Shown here in pieces: positions 7,844 through 15,176 of a DNA stretch of 35,237 bases. The stretch is from a bacterium (GTDB lineage Bacteria > DYJV01 > JALVYZ01). The DNA lies in assembly GCA_027037705.1 (NCBI GenBank), contig JALVYZ010000238.1:1-35237 (forward strand). Direction: 5' to 3'. The notes below the pieces were generated by a model that saw only the letters and a list, made by a program, of their open reading frames with translations, did no database searches and was not told where the DNA came from. The first letter of the stretch is position 1, and the number at the start of each line of letters is the position of its first letter. The translations under genes and the position numbers were made by a program.

Positions 7844-8647
7844 TTAGTTTGCAACTTCTGTTTGATCCATTTCAACTGAATCTTTTTGTTCTTCTTGAGT
7901 TTCTTCCATAAATTCAACATCAACATCTGCTTCTTTGTCAGAATCTGCTGCAACTGTTTCTTTATACATTTCCATTCCTTCAATACATGCATCAGCTATT
8001 TTTGAACAATATAGTTTAATAGCTCTAATAGCATCATCATTTCCTGGAATAGGATAATCAATTTCTTCTGGATTACAATTTGTATCAACAACTGCTACAA
8101 TAGGGATTTCTAACTTTCTGGCTTCTTGAACTGCAAGATGTTCTCTTTTAGTATCAATTATAAATAATGCTCCAGGTAGATCTTCCATTTCTTTTATTCC
8201 ACCAATTAATGCTTCTAATTTTTTCATCTTCTTTTCAAGTTTTAATGCTTCTTTTTTTGGTAATAAATCAAAAATACCTTCTTCTTTCATTTGTTCAAAC
8301 TTTTTCAATTTATCAATTGACTTTTTAATAGTCTGGAAATTTGTTAATGTTCCGCCAAGCCATCTTTTATTAACATAAAACATCCCACATCTTTGAGCTT
8401 CTTCTTTCACTGCTTCCTGAGCTTGCTTTTTAGTACCAACAAAAATTATTTTTTTTCCTTTTCCAGCAATTTCATCTCTTACAAAATCACAGGCTTGTTT
8501 GAAAAGTTTTACAGTTTGTTGAAGGTCAATGATATAGATTCCATTACGAGCTGTATAAATATACTTCTTCATTCTTGGGTCCCATCTTCTTGTCTGATGA
8601 CCAAAATGGACCCCTGCTTCTAACAGTTCTTTCATAGTTATAGACAT
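7844..8647 (-). CDS. rpsB: 30S ribosomal protein S2
   Basis: Small-subunit protein binding late near the mRNA exit. Hallmarks: [78 protein letters not shown] and [20 protein letters not shown]. Length 267 includes an acidic, Gln-rich tail of about 40 residues beyond the conserved core ([13 protein letters not shown] onward), which varies between species. The ATG has a strong GAGGAGGAG ribosome-binding site. A folded leader precedes it and probably mediates S2 autoregulation of rpsB-tsf. Confidence 0.97.
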   Translation of the reverse strand: MSITMKELLEAGVHFGHQTRRWDPRMKKYIYTARNGIYIIDLQQTVKLFKQACDFVRDEIAGKGKKIIFVGTKKQAQEAVKEEAQRCGMFYVNKRWLGGTLTNFQTIKKSIDKLKKFEQMKEEGIFDLLPKKEALKLEKKMKKLEALIGGIKEMEDLPGALFIIDTKREHLAVQEARKLEIPIVAVVDTNCNPEEIDYPIPGNDDAIRAIKLYCSKIADACIEGMEMYKETVAADSDKEADVDVEFMEETQEEQKDSVEMDQTEVAN

Positions 8648-8660
8648 AATTCTCCTCCTC

Positions 8661-8760
8661 TAAGGTTTTTTCCACCGCTTCAAGCTTTCTTATACCTTAA
8701 TAATAAGGCACCTTCGAAAGCTATAAAAGAAGCGGCTGAATTTAAAATTTTACCTGCCTT
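8661..8760 (-). promoter_or_regulatory. Structured rpsB leader RNA, candidate S2 autoregulatory element
   Basis: In RNA sense the leader folds into one long interrupted hairpin. P1 is GCCGCUUC (8736-8729) with GAAGCGGU (8681-8674). P2 is AGCUUUC (8722-8716) with GAAAGCU (8689-8683). P3 is CCUUA (8708-8704) with UAAGG (8699-8695) around a UUAU loop. UAAGG can instead pair with CCUUA (8665-8661), which directly abuts the GAGGAGGAG ribosome-binding site and would form a pseudoknot. AAGGCA (8760-8755) can also pair with UGCCUU (8710-8705). Autoregulation of rpsB-tsf by S2 is established in E. coli; assigning it here is inference. Confidence 0.7.
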
Positions 8761-8770
8761 TAGCATAACA

Positions 8771-9394
8771 TTATCTATTTTGCAAGTGTTTTAAAATTTC
8801 TGAATGTTTATTAATTTTCGGACAATTATTGAAACTTTTTTTATATCCTATAAATGGTATTTTAGCTTCTTTGCTCGCAATATAATCTATTTCAGCATCA
8901 CCTACATATAAAGCCTCAAACGGTTTTAAATTATTTCTATTTAATAGATATAAGAGCATATCTGGAGCAGGTTTAGGATTTTTAATTATTGATACAGTTG
9001 CATAATCATCAATTACTTTATCTAAATTAAAATATTTAAATAAATGAGGGAAAGTTTTACTTCTATTTGTAGCTATTGCAATTTTAATCCCGTATGATTT
9101 TAATAAGTTACAAGTCTCAAAAAATTCAGGTTCCATTGTCATATATTTATAAAATTGTGAATAATCTACACTTTTTGAAAATTCAATAGCTTTTTTTGCA
9201 ATATCTTTATCTTCAAAAAGGTTTAATATAACATTATCATTTGAATATGTATGTATAATCAAAAGTTTTTCTTTATCATTTTCATTAACTGGTGGATATC
9301 CAAAATGTTTTAATATATAATTGTAATATTCAAGATTTGCTTTCTTGGAGTCAAATATAACTCCATCACAATCATATATTACCATTTTTACCAT
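8771..9394 (-). CDS. HAD-superfamily phosphatase, phosphoglycolate phosphatase-like
   Basis: Cytosolic phosphohydrolase of 207 residues. Motif I is YDCDGVIFDS with Asp8 (nucleophile) and Asp10. Motif II is IAIATNRS. Motif III is the Lys in KNPKPAPDML. Motif IV is YVGDAEIDYIASKEA, with acidic metal ligands. A helical cap follows motif I, giving a subclass IA enzyme (PGP or beta-phosphoglucomutase type); the substrate cannot be read from the sequence. The first ATG overlaps the end of the tonB-like gene by 7 bases; a second in-frame ATG at codon 4 (9383-9385) is possible. The gene lies 123 bases before rpsB, with the rpsB leader in between. Confidence 0.88.
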   Translation of the reverse strand: MVKMVIYDCDGVIFDSKKANLEYYNYILKHFGYPPVNENDKEKLLIIHTYSNDNVILNLFEDKDIAKKAIEFSKSVDYSQFYKYMTMEPEFFETCNLLKSYGIKIAIATNRSKTFPHLFKYFNLDKVIDDYATVSIIKNPKPAPDMLLYLLNRNNLKPFEALYVGDAEIDYIASKEAKIPFIGYKKSFNNCPKINKHSEILKHLQNR

Positions 9395-10410
9395 ATTTCT
9401 TTCCCCACAATGATATAATCAAAACAAGCATGAATTTTTATAGAATTAACTTTAAAGTCTGGAGGAAATGGAGGATAGGGTGCAGCTTCTTTAATTGCCC
9501 TAATTGCTTCTTCATCTAAAATTTTTGCTCCAGAAGATTTTAAAAGTTTAATCATTTTAAGATGGCCATTTTTATCAATCTCAAATTTAACAAATAATCT
9601 TCCCTGAATTCCCATTTCTCCAGCTAAAGGTGGATACTCCCATACAAGTTCTATTTTTCTTTTAACTTTGTGCAAATACGAAGCATAACGACTTGCTTGA
9701 GTAGAAATAGAAATTGAATCACTAATATCAATATCATCTGGATATATATGTGAAGGTTTAAAAAATCCAGGAGCTATAAGTTCTGGATTCGATTTAAAAT
9801 TTTTAGAGCTCTTTTTTGAATTATTTTTTTGTGGTTTCTTTTGTTTAAAATTACTACTATTTTTTATAAGACCTTTTTTTAACAATTCTTCATAATTTGG
9901 GTTAATTTTATTAAGACTAATCAACTCATTTTTCTTTTTTTTAATCTCTTTTATAGGATTCTTTTTTACTATTCTGGCCTGTTTCTGTTTGACTTTATTA
10001 ACTTTTTTTTCTATTTTTTTAGATTTTTTTGGTTCTATTTTATTTACTTTTTTAGGTTGAGTCTTTTTAGGTTTACTTTTTTTTGAACTTATTTTTGGTT
10101 TAGAATTAATATAATTTGGAATAACATCTTTTATAACAACACTTTTATTTTTAATTAAAGGATTTTCTTTTTTAGTGTTTTTCTTTGCTTTAAAAGATTT
10201 CTGGGCAATATAAGGAGTTTTTTCTTTATGTTTTATTTCAGGTAATTTATCAGGCAAATCAATAAATTTTACTTTAATTGGAGATTTTTCTTTATTTTTA
10301 TTTAACTTTTTTGTATTAATATTTAGAGTTAAGAAATTAAAGTAATAGATTAATATTAAATGCAAAATAATTGAAATTATAATAAAAATTTCAATTTTAT
10401 TTTTTGTCAT
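9388..10410 (-). CDS. TonB-family energy-transducing protein
   Basis: Inner-membrane-anchored periplasmic protein of 340 residues. A single N-terminal transmembrane helix (about 7-28) is followed by a very long Lys-rich linker with scattered Pro (about 35-210) that would span the periplasm. The C-terminal TonB domain (about 245-340) reads VWEYPPLAGEMGIQGRLFVK, then DKNGHLKMIKLLKSSG and LDEEAIRAIKEAAPYPPFPP. No exbB or exbD is adjacent. A TolA-like role is possible from the linker, but the C-terminal domain is TonB-type. Its start codon overlaps that of the divergent xerD gene by two bases, and no Shine-Dalgarno is visible. Confidence 0.85.
   Translation of the reverse strand: MTKNKIEIFIIISIILHLILIYYFNFLTLNINTKKLNKNKEKSPIKVKFIDLPDKLPEIKHKEKTPYIAQKSFKAKKNTKKENPLIKNKSVVIKDVIPNYINSKPKISSKKSKPKKTQPKKVNKIEPKKSKKIEKKVNKVKQKQARIVKKNPIKEIKKKKNELISLNKINPNYEELLKKGLIKNSSNFKQKKPQKNNSKKSSKNFKSNPELIAPGFFKPSHIYPDDIDISDSISISTQASRYASYLHKVKRKIELVWEYPPLAGEMGIQGRLFVKFEIDKNGHLKMIKLLKSSGAKILDEEAIRAIKEAAPYPPFPPDFKVNSIKIHACFDYIIVGKEIW
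10371..10394 (+). promoter_or_regulatory. Inverted repeat around a TATAAT box upstream of xerD
   Basis: TTGAAATT (10371-10378) and AATTTCAA (10387-10394) are perfect 8-base inverted repeats separated by 8 bases. A consensus -10 hexamer TATAAT lies at 10378-10383, 25 bases before the xerD start. The -35 region is poor. The element lies inside the coding sequence for the TonB-like transmembrane helix, so the symmetry could be a by-product of Ile/Phe codons. Confidence 0.35.
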
Positions 10411-11347
10411 GGAAAAATTTTTGCATAAAAAAGATTTTTTAGCAACAGAAAAGTTATTAAATTCTTTTAAAGTCTACCTAAGTTTTGTTAAAAATTATTC
10501 AAAAAATACAATTGAATCTTATATTAGAGATATTACACAATTTTATGATTTTGTAAAAGGATTAAATAACTTAGAAATGATAGATACAGATACTTTTTAT
10601 GAGTTTGTAAAATATCTTGAAACTAAAAATAGATTAAATAAAAGATCAATAAACAGGAAAATTTCAGCTTTAAAATTATATTTCAAATATTTAGTTTCAC
10701 ATAATTACATTAACATAAATCCAATTTCAGATATACAACATTATAAAATAGATAAAAAAACCCCAACCTTTTTAAATATAGATGAAATTACAATCCTTTT
10801 AAAGGAAGACGAACATGAAAAAAATTTAGAAAAAAGGATTAGAGACTCTGCAATAATAGAACTTTTATATTCTACAGGACTCAGGGTCTCTGAGATTGTA
10901 TCATTAAATATAGGAGATATAGACTTTAAAGAAAATATTATTAAAGTAAAAGGTAAAGGACAAAAGGAAAGAATTGTGATATTCGGTAATTATGCAAAAA
11001 AAAAGATAAAAAAATATTTAAGAATTATAAAAAAAGAAAATAATTTTGACTTGAATGAACCATTATTTAGAAATTTAAAAGGGAAAAGACTTACTCCAAG
11101 AGGGGTACAATTAATTGTTAAAGAAAAAGCAATAAAAGCTGGGATCACAAAAAATGTTACTCCTCATGTTTTAAGACATACTTTTGCAACTCATTTGTTA
11201 AACCAAGGCATGGATTTAAGATTAATCCAACAACTATTAGGACACGCAAATTTATCAACAACTCAAATATACACACAAATTAGCATAAATAAATTAATTG
11301 AGGTATATGATAAAGCACATCCAAAAGCGAGCAATATTGACACTTAA
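10409..11347 (+). CDS. xerD: Tyrosine site-specific recombinase, XerD/XerC type
   Basis: Resolves chromosome dimers at dif together with FtsK. The 312-residue protein has an N-terminal SAM-like core-binding domain (about 17-100) with NTIESYIRDI. The catalytic residues are all visible: Arg159 (STGLRVSE), Lys183 (KGKGQKER), His253 and Arg256 (PHVLRHTFATHLL), His279 (QLLGHANLST) and Tyr288 (TTQIYTQ). LSTTQIYT is closer to XerD than XerC, but a single-Xer system cannot be excluded. The ATG has no Shine-Dalgarno; an in-frame TTG is at codon 5. The start overlaps the divergent tonB-like start (shared CATG). Confidence 0.9.
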   Translation: MEKFLHKKDFLATEKLLNSFKVYLSFVKNYSKNTIESYIRDITQFYDFVKGLNNLEMIDTDTFYEFVKYLETKNRLNKRSINRKISALKLYFKYLVSHNYININPISDIQHYKIDKKTPTFLNIDEITILLKEDEHEKNLEKRIRDSAIIELLYSTGLRVSEIVSLNIGDIDFKENIIKVKGKGQKERIVIFGNYAKKKIKKYLRIIKKENNFDLNEPLFRNLKGKRLTPRGVQLIVKEKAIKAGITKNVTPHVLRHTFATHLLNQGMDLRLIQQLLGHANLSTTQIYTQISINKLIEVYDKAHPKASNIDT

Positions 11348-11363
11348 TTTATAGTATGATAAT
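11337..11363 (+). promoter_or_regulatory. Putative rlpA promoter
   Basis: TTGACA (11337-11342), overlapping the last codons of xerD, is followed after 15 bases by GATAAT (11358-11363). Spacing is short, but both hexamers are close to consensus. Transcription would begin around 11370, almost at the rlpA ATG (11372), implying a leaderless mRNA. No Shine-Dalgarno is present, which agrees. Confidence 0.4.
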
Positions 11364-11371
11364 TTTTCTTA

Positions 11372-12049
11372 ATGAAAAAAATAAATCTCTTGTTTTTATT
11401 ATTGTTACTTATTTTCACCACTTCCTGTGCAGTAAAGAGACATCATAGAATAAGTTATTTTAAAAAATATCCTCCCAAAAAATATGTAGAAATAGGTTAC
11501 GCATCATGGTATGGAAAAAAATTTCATGGTAGACCCACAGCAAGTGGAGAAATATATAATATGTATGATTTAACTGCTGCACATAAAAAACTTCCACTTG
11601 GCACATATGTAAAAGTAACAAATCTTGCTAACAGGAAGAGTGTAATTGTAAAAATAAATGATAGAGGGCCATTTGTAAAAGGACGAATTATAGATTTAAG
11701 TTATGCTGCTGCCAAAAAAATTGGGATGGCAGAAAAAGGAGTACAAAAAGTAAAAATAGAAATTGTTTCAGTTCCAAAATATGCAAAAAAATATAAAAAT
11801 TTTTTTAAATATAAAAAGATTTATTCGGTACAGGTGGGTTCTTTTAAATTTAAAAACAATGCAATAATTATGTTATCTTCTTTGAAAAAAATTACAAAGA
11901 CTGTTTTTTATAGAAAAGTTAAAATTAATGGCTCAATTTTTTATAGAGTTTATGCAGGAAAATTCAAATATAAAAATAGTGCCAAAAAATTACTTCAAAA
12001 ACTTTTAAAATATGGATTTGACGGATTTGTGGTAGAAATTGATGAATAA
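11372..12049 (+). CDS. rlpA: RlpA septal lipoprotein, lytic transglycosylase-like
   Basis: Lipoprotein that acts on septal peptidoglycan. The signal peptide ends in a lipobox with TTSC, acylated Cys19. The double-psi beta-barrel domain (about 40-133) contains [19 protein letters not shown], His71 in [11 protein letters not shown] and Asp97 in VKINDRGPF, matching the catalytic His and Asp known for P. aeruginosa RlpA. The C-terminal SPOR domain (about 150-225, YSVQVGSFK) binds denuded glycan at division sites. Length 225 is compact, with a short linker. It follows xerD by 24 bases and overlaps the CobT-like gene by 8 bases. Confidence 0.95.
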   Translation: MKKINLLFLLLLLIFTTSCAVKRHHRISYFKKYPPKKYVEIGYASWYGKKFHGRPTASGEIYNMYDLTAAHKKLPLGTYVKVTNLANRKSVIVKINDRGPFVKGRIIDLSYAAAKKIGMAEKGVQKVKIEIVSVPKYAKKYKNFFKYKKIYSVQVGSFKFKNNAIIMLSSLKKITKTVFYRKVKINGSIFYRVYAGKFKYKNSAKKLLQKLLKYGFDGFVVEIDE

Positions 12050-13124
12050 CATTATTTTTAAACATAATGAGGAATTAGCAAAAAAATTTTTAAAAAAAAT
12101 TGAAAAGAGTAGGGCACTTTTTATATGCACAATAGCCCATACAGAAACATGTAAAATTCCAGGGATTTCAGCAGCAGGTGCAAGTATTGAATTAATTGAT
12201 TATACTCCTGCTGCTGATGTAGAAGCAATTTATTATGGTAAAGCCTATTGTTTAGATAAAATTCCAGAAAATCCAGTTGGTCCTCCATCACCAGTAATTA
12301 TCACAATGGCATCATTAAAGCTTTTAAATATCCCTGCGATAATTATTAATGCTGGAGTAAAAGTAAAACCATTAGCACCAATGATTGTTGTAAATGAAAA
12401 ATATGGTGAAAATATTGAAAATGGGAAAGCTCTCTTTCATATTGATTTAGAAAAATTAAAAAATTATGCAAAAATATTAGCAAATGAATTTTCAAAAAAT
12501 TTTGATTGTTTAATTTTGGGAGAGAGTGTTCCAGGCGGGACCACAACTGCAATGGCATTAATAAATGCATTAGGAGTTGAATCATTTTATCAAGTAAGCG
12601 GAAGCATGCCTACAAATAACCATGATATAAAAAAAGAGGTTGTTAAAAAAGCCTTATCTTATATAAATAAAGATGATTCCATATATGATAAAATAAAAAA
12701 AATTTGCGATCCAATGCAACCATTTCAAGCCTTTTTTGCATTAGAAGCATCAAAGTTAGGTGTGAATGTTTTACTTGCTGGAGGATCACAAATGATTGCC
12801 GTTGCAGGCTTAATAAAAGCATTAGATAAAAATTATAATTATGAAAATATATGCATTGCAACAACTAAATGGGTTACTGAAGATAAATATTCTGATTTAA
12901 AAAGTCTAATGGATAGATTAAATTTAGAAATACCATTAATAAGTTCTAATTTAGATTTTTCTAAATCAAGATATAAAAATCTTCAACTTTATGAAGAAGG
13001 TTATGTAAAAGAAGGTGTTGGTGCAGGTGCATTAGCATGTTCAGTATTTAATACTTTAAAAGTCTCAAATAAGGAATTTTTAATAGAAATAGAAAAAATA
13101 TATGAAAGGATTTATTTAAGATGA
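12042..13124 (+). CDS. CobT-like nicotinate-nucleotide phosphoribosyltransferase
   Basis: Probable 360-residue enzyme of the archaeal/cyanobacterial branch of CobT, which activates the lower base for cobalamin. Recognised stretches: [91 protein letters not shown], and [12 protein letters not shown] near the end. I chose the ATG at 12042; an in-frame TTG one codon earlier is less likely. No other cobalamin genes are nearby. The epimerase gene at 27982 suggests the cell uses B12-dependent methylmalonyl-CoA mutase. The substrate base is not determinable. It overlaps the next gene by 4 bases (ATGA). Confidence 0.85.
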   Translation: MNNIIFKHNEELAKKFLKKIEKSRALFICTIAHTETCKIPGISAAGASIELIDYTPAADVEAIYYGKAYCLDKIPENPVGPPSPVIITMASLKLLNIPAIIINAGVKVKPLAPMIVVNEKYGENIENGKALFHIDLEKLKNYAKILANEFSKNFDCLILGESVPGGTTTAMALINALGVESFYQVSGSMPTNNHDIKKEVVKKALSYINKDDSIYDKIKKICDPMQPFQAFFALEASKLGVNVLLAGGSQMIAVAGLIKALDKNYNYENICIATTKWVTEDKYSDLKSLMDRLNLEIPLISSNLDFSKSRYKNLQLYEEGYVKEGVGAGALACSVFNTLKVSNKEFLIEIEKIYERIYLR

Positions 13125-13696
13125 TTAGCATAATTTCTATAATAACAGGATTAATTGGTTTATTTTTAAATGGATTATATTGTATTGCTATAGCTTTAAT
13201 CACTGTATTTTTATCAATAATTGCAAAGAAAAGAAAAGAGAAATTTTATTTAATTGGTATGATTTTAGGTGTTATTGGAGTGATATTTGTAAATTTACAA
13301 AATATGGGTATAATAAGGAGTAATCTTGAATTAAAAAGTTTGTACAAAATGATAAATATAACAAATCAGGGATTTGAAAAATTAGTAAATGAAAACGACA
13401 AAGAAATTCTTTTAAAAAATTTAAATATTGCGTATAAAATTGGCAAAAAGATAAAAGTGGAAAAAATAGAGAAGAAAATTCCCAATTTTACAAAACATTT
13501 CAAAGAGGAATATTTAAAAGGATTAAAATTTATTATTGATGGATATAAAAATAAAAGTCAAATAACAAAAGTAACTGGAGTAGCATTAATAGAGAGATGG
13601 AGTATATGGTATAACAAAAATAATCCATTATTCAAAAAGGCTTTTCAAGAGAAAGATTCTTTTTTTGAATTTATAAAATCTGTTTTTTCAAATTAA
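13121..13696 (+). CDS. Two-helix membrane protein of unknown function
   Basis: Not recognised. The 191-residue protein begins with two hydrophobic helices (about 3-34 and 43-60) separated by a KKRKEK loop, a layout resembling DUF4190-type membrane domains (LGLIG...GMILGVIGV). The remaining 130 residues are hydrophilic, Lys/Ile-rich and probably helical, with no cysteine or known motif. The ATG overlaps the CobT-like stop codon (ATGA), so it is translationally coupled to it. The positive-inside rule puts the KKRKEK loop in the cytoplasm. It is followed by the 142-base trkA promoter region. Confidence 0.7.
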   Translation: MISIISIITGLIGLFLNGLYCIAIALITVFLSIIAKKRKEKFYLIGMILGVIGVIFVNLQNMGIIRSNLELKSLYKMINITNQGFEKLVNENDKEILLKNLNIAYKIGKKIKVEKIEKKIPNFTKHFKEEYLKGLKFIIDGYKNKSQITKVTGVALIERWSIWYNKNNPLFKKAFQEKDSFFEFIKSVFSN

Positions 13697-13760
13697 ACTT
13701 GAGATAATTTAGGGTTTATTTTATAATATTTTTTTGAATTTTTACACGAAAATTACTTCG

Positions 13761-13782
13761 CATAATATATATTATGTATAAT
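13761..13782 (+). promoter_or_regulatory. 16-bp palindrome with adjacent TATAAT upstream of trkA
   Basis: CATAATATATATTATG (13761-13776) is a perfect palindrome, directly followed by TATAAT (13777-13782) and then a T-run (13782-13787). As an operator it would overlap the promoter spacer of trkA. As an RNA hairpin plus T-run it could weakly terminate the upstream transcript. The rest of the 13697-13838 gap shows nothing else convincing. Confidence 0.4.
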
Positions 13783-13801
13783 TTTTTGTTTATATAAAAA
13801 A

Positions 13802-13830
13802 TTGACTTTTCCCCTTTCATCTATTAAAAG
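13802..13830 (+). promoter_or_regulatory. Alternative trkA promoter
   Basis: TTGACT (13802-13807) is followed after 17 bases by TAAAAG (13825-13830). Transcription would start near the trkA ATG at 13839, again implying a leaderless message. No Shine-Dalgarno precedes trkA. The -10 is weak. Confidence 0.35.
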
Positions 13831-13838
13831 ATAAAAAT

Positions 13839-15176
13839 ATGAAAATAATAATTATTGGTGCTGGTGAAGTTGGAATAAATTTAGCCCAAAAATTATCCCA
13901 AGAAGAACATGAAGTTGTGGTAATTGAAAAAAACGAGGACATAATTAATAAATATTCCGATCAAATAAATGCATTATTTATTTTAGGCAGTGGAACATCT
14001 ATTGAAACCTTAAAAGAAGCTGGCATAGAAAATACAGATTTATTTATTGCTGCCACTAATTATGACGAAGTTAATTTAATTTCATGCTTTATTGCAAATA
14101 AATTTAACATTCCTCATATCATATCAAGATTAAACAAAGAAGATCTTCCTTTATCTGATTATCAACAATTGGGGATACATCAAATTATTAATACTAACAC
14201 AGCTGTTGTAGATGAAATTACCAATTTAATCCAATTTGAAGGTGCTCATGAATTTATTCAATTTGAAAATGGACAAGTATTACTATTTGGTTTTATAGTT
14301 GAAAAAAACAATCCATTTATTGGAAAATCTTTAATAGAATTAAATGAATTTAGAAAAAAAATTCCTTTTTTAATTGCATGCATATACAGAGATAATCAAG
14401 TTATCATTCCTAAAGGTTACGATAAAATTCTTCCAAACGACCACATCCTTCTTTTAACACTGGGGAAAAATCTACCTATTTTAAAAAGGACTATTTTAAA
14501 AACCCCTTCAAGATTAAAAAAGATATTTATTTTAGGAGCAAGTAAAATTGGTATTGAATTAGCAAAGAGATTGGAAAAATTTAAAGAATTAAAAATAATA
14601 ATTGCTGATAAAAATTTTAACAAATGCCTCGAACTTAATGAAATATTAGAAAATTCTTTAATTTTAAATATAGACGGTCTTGACATTCAAAGTATAATTA
14701 CTGAGCAACTTGACAATTCAGACATTTTTATTGCAACAACCAATAATGACGAAGTAAATATAGTAACATCTACCTGCATGAAACAATTAGGTATTAAAAA
14801 AACCATTTCAATAATTCGTAGAGCTGGATATTCAAGATTTATGAATGTTTTTGGAATTGATATTATTTTATCCCCACGACTTTTAACTGCTTCCAACATT
14901 TTACAATATGCAAGAAAAGGTGAAATAATCAAAGCTATTCCGCTTTTAGAGGAAAATGCTGAAATCATAGAGTTTAAAGTCAACTCTAATAATGATAAAT
15001 TAATTAATAAAAAAGTTAGCGAATTAGAATTTCCACCTGGAGCAATTATATGTGCTATTATCAGAAATAATAATGCAATTATCCCTTCTGGTGATACTTT
15101 AATCAAAGAAAATGATATACTAATAATCTTAATAAAAAGCGAATTAATAATGGAAATTCAAGATATTTTACAATGA
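13839..15176 (+). CDS. trkA: Trk potassium uptake regulatory subunit TrkA
   Basis: Peripheral cytoplasmic NAD(H)/nucleotide-binding subunit gating TrkH. The 445-residue protein is a tandem of two RCK units. RCK_N1 starts MKIIIIGAGEVGINLAQKL (GxGxxG), followed by VVVIEKNED and ATNYDEVNLISC. RCK_C1 includes the segment NNPFIGKSLIEL. RCK_N2 starts with FILGASKIGIELAKRL and IIADKNFNKC. RCK_C2 ends with PPGAIICAIIRNNNAIIPSG. Length is standard (about 450-460). The stop overlaps the trkH ATG by 4 bases, as expected for a stoichiometric pair. Confidence 0.96.
   Translation: MKIIIIGAGEVGINLAQKLSQEEHEVVVIEKNEDIINKYSDQINALFILGSGTSIETLKEAGIENTDLFIAATNYDEVNLISCFIANKFNIPHIISRLNKEDLPLSDYQQLGIHQIINTNTAVVDEITNLIQFEGAHEFIQFENGQVLLFGFIVEKNNPFIGKSLIELNEFRKKIPFLIACIYRDNQVIIPKGYDKILPNDHILLLTLGKNLPILKRTILKTPSRLKKIFILGASKIGIELAKRLEKFKELKIIIADKNFNKCLELNEILENSLILNIDGLDIQSIITEQLDNSDIFIATTNNDEVNIVTSTCMKQLGIKKTISIIRRAGYSRFMNVFGIDIILSPRLLTASNILQYARKGEIIKAIPLLEENAEIIEFKVNSNNDKLINKKVSELEFPPGAIICAIIRNNNAIIPSGDTLIKENDILIILIKSELIMEIQDILQ

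Noticed and set aside
9800-10250. Repeat array in the Lys-rich linker of the TonB-like gene
   Set aside because: Low-complexity Lys codons give A-rich similarity, but no regular repeat unit is present.
10409-11347. Phage integrase or integron recombinase rather than Xer
   Set aside because: Length, LSTTQIYT motif and housekeeping context fit Xer; no attachment site, tRNA or phage genes nearby.
12039-12041. TTG start for the CobT-like gene
   Set aside because: An ATG follows immediately as the next codon.
12346-12864. Minus-strand frames inside the CobT-like gene
   Set aside because: Leu/His/Gln-rich reading of the opposite strand of a well-supported gene.
14417-15106. Two open frames antisense to trkA (89 and 139 codons)
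   Set aside because: They lie fully inside trkA, have no ribosome-binding site and encode low-complexity hydrophobic sequence, as expected from reverse reading of an AT-rich gene.
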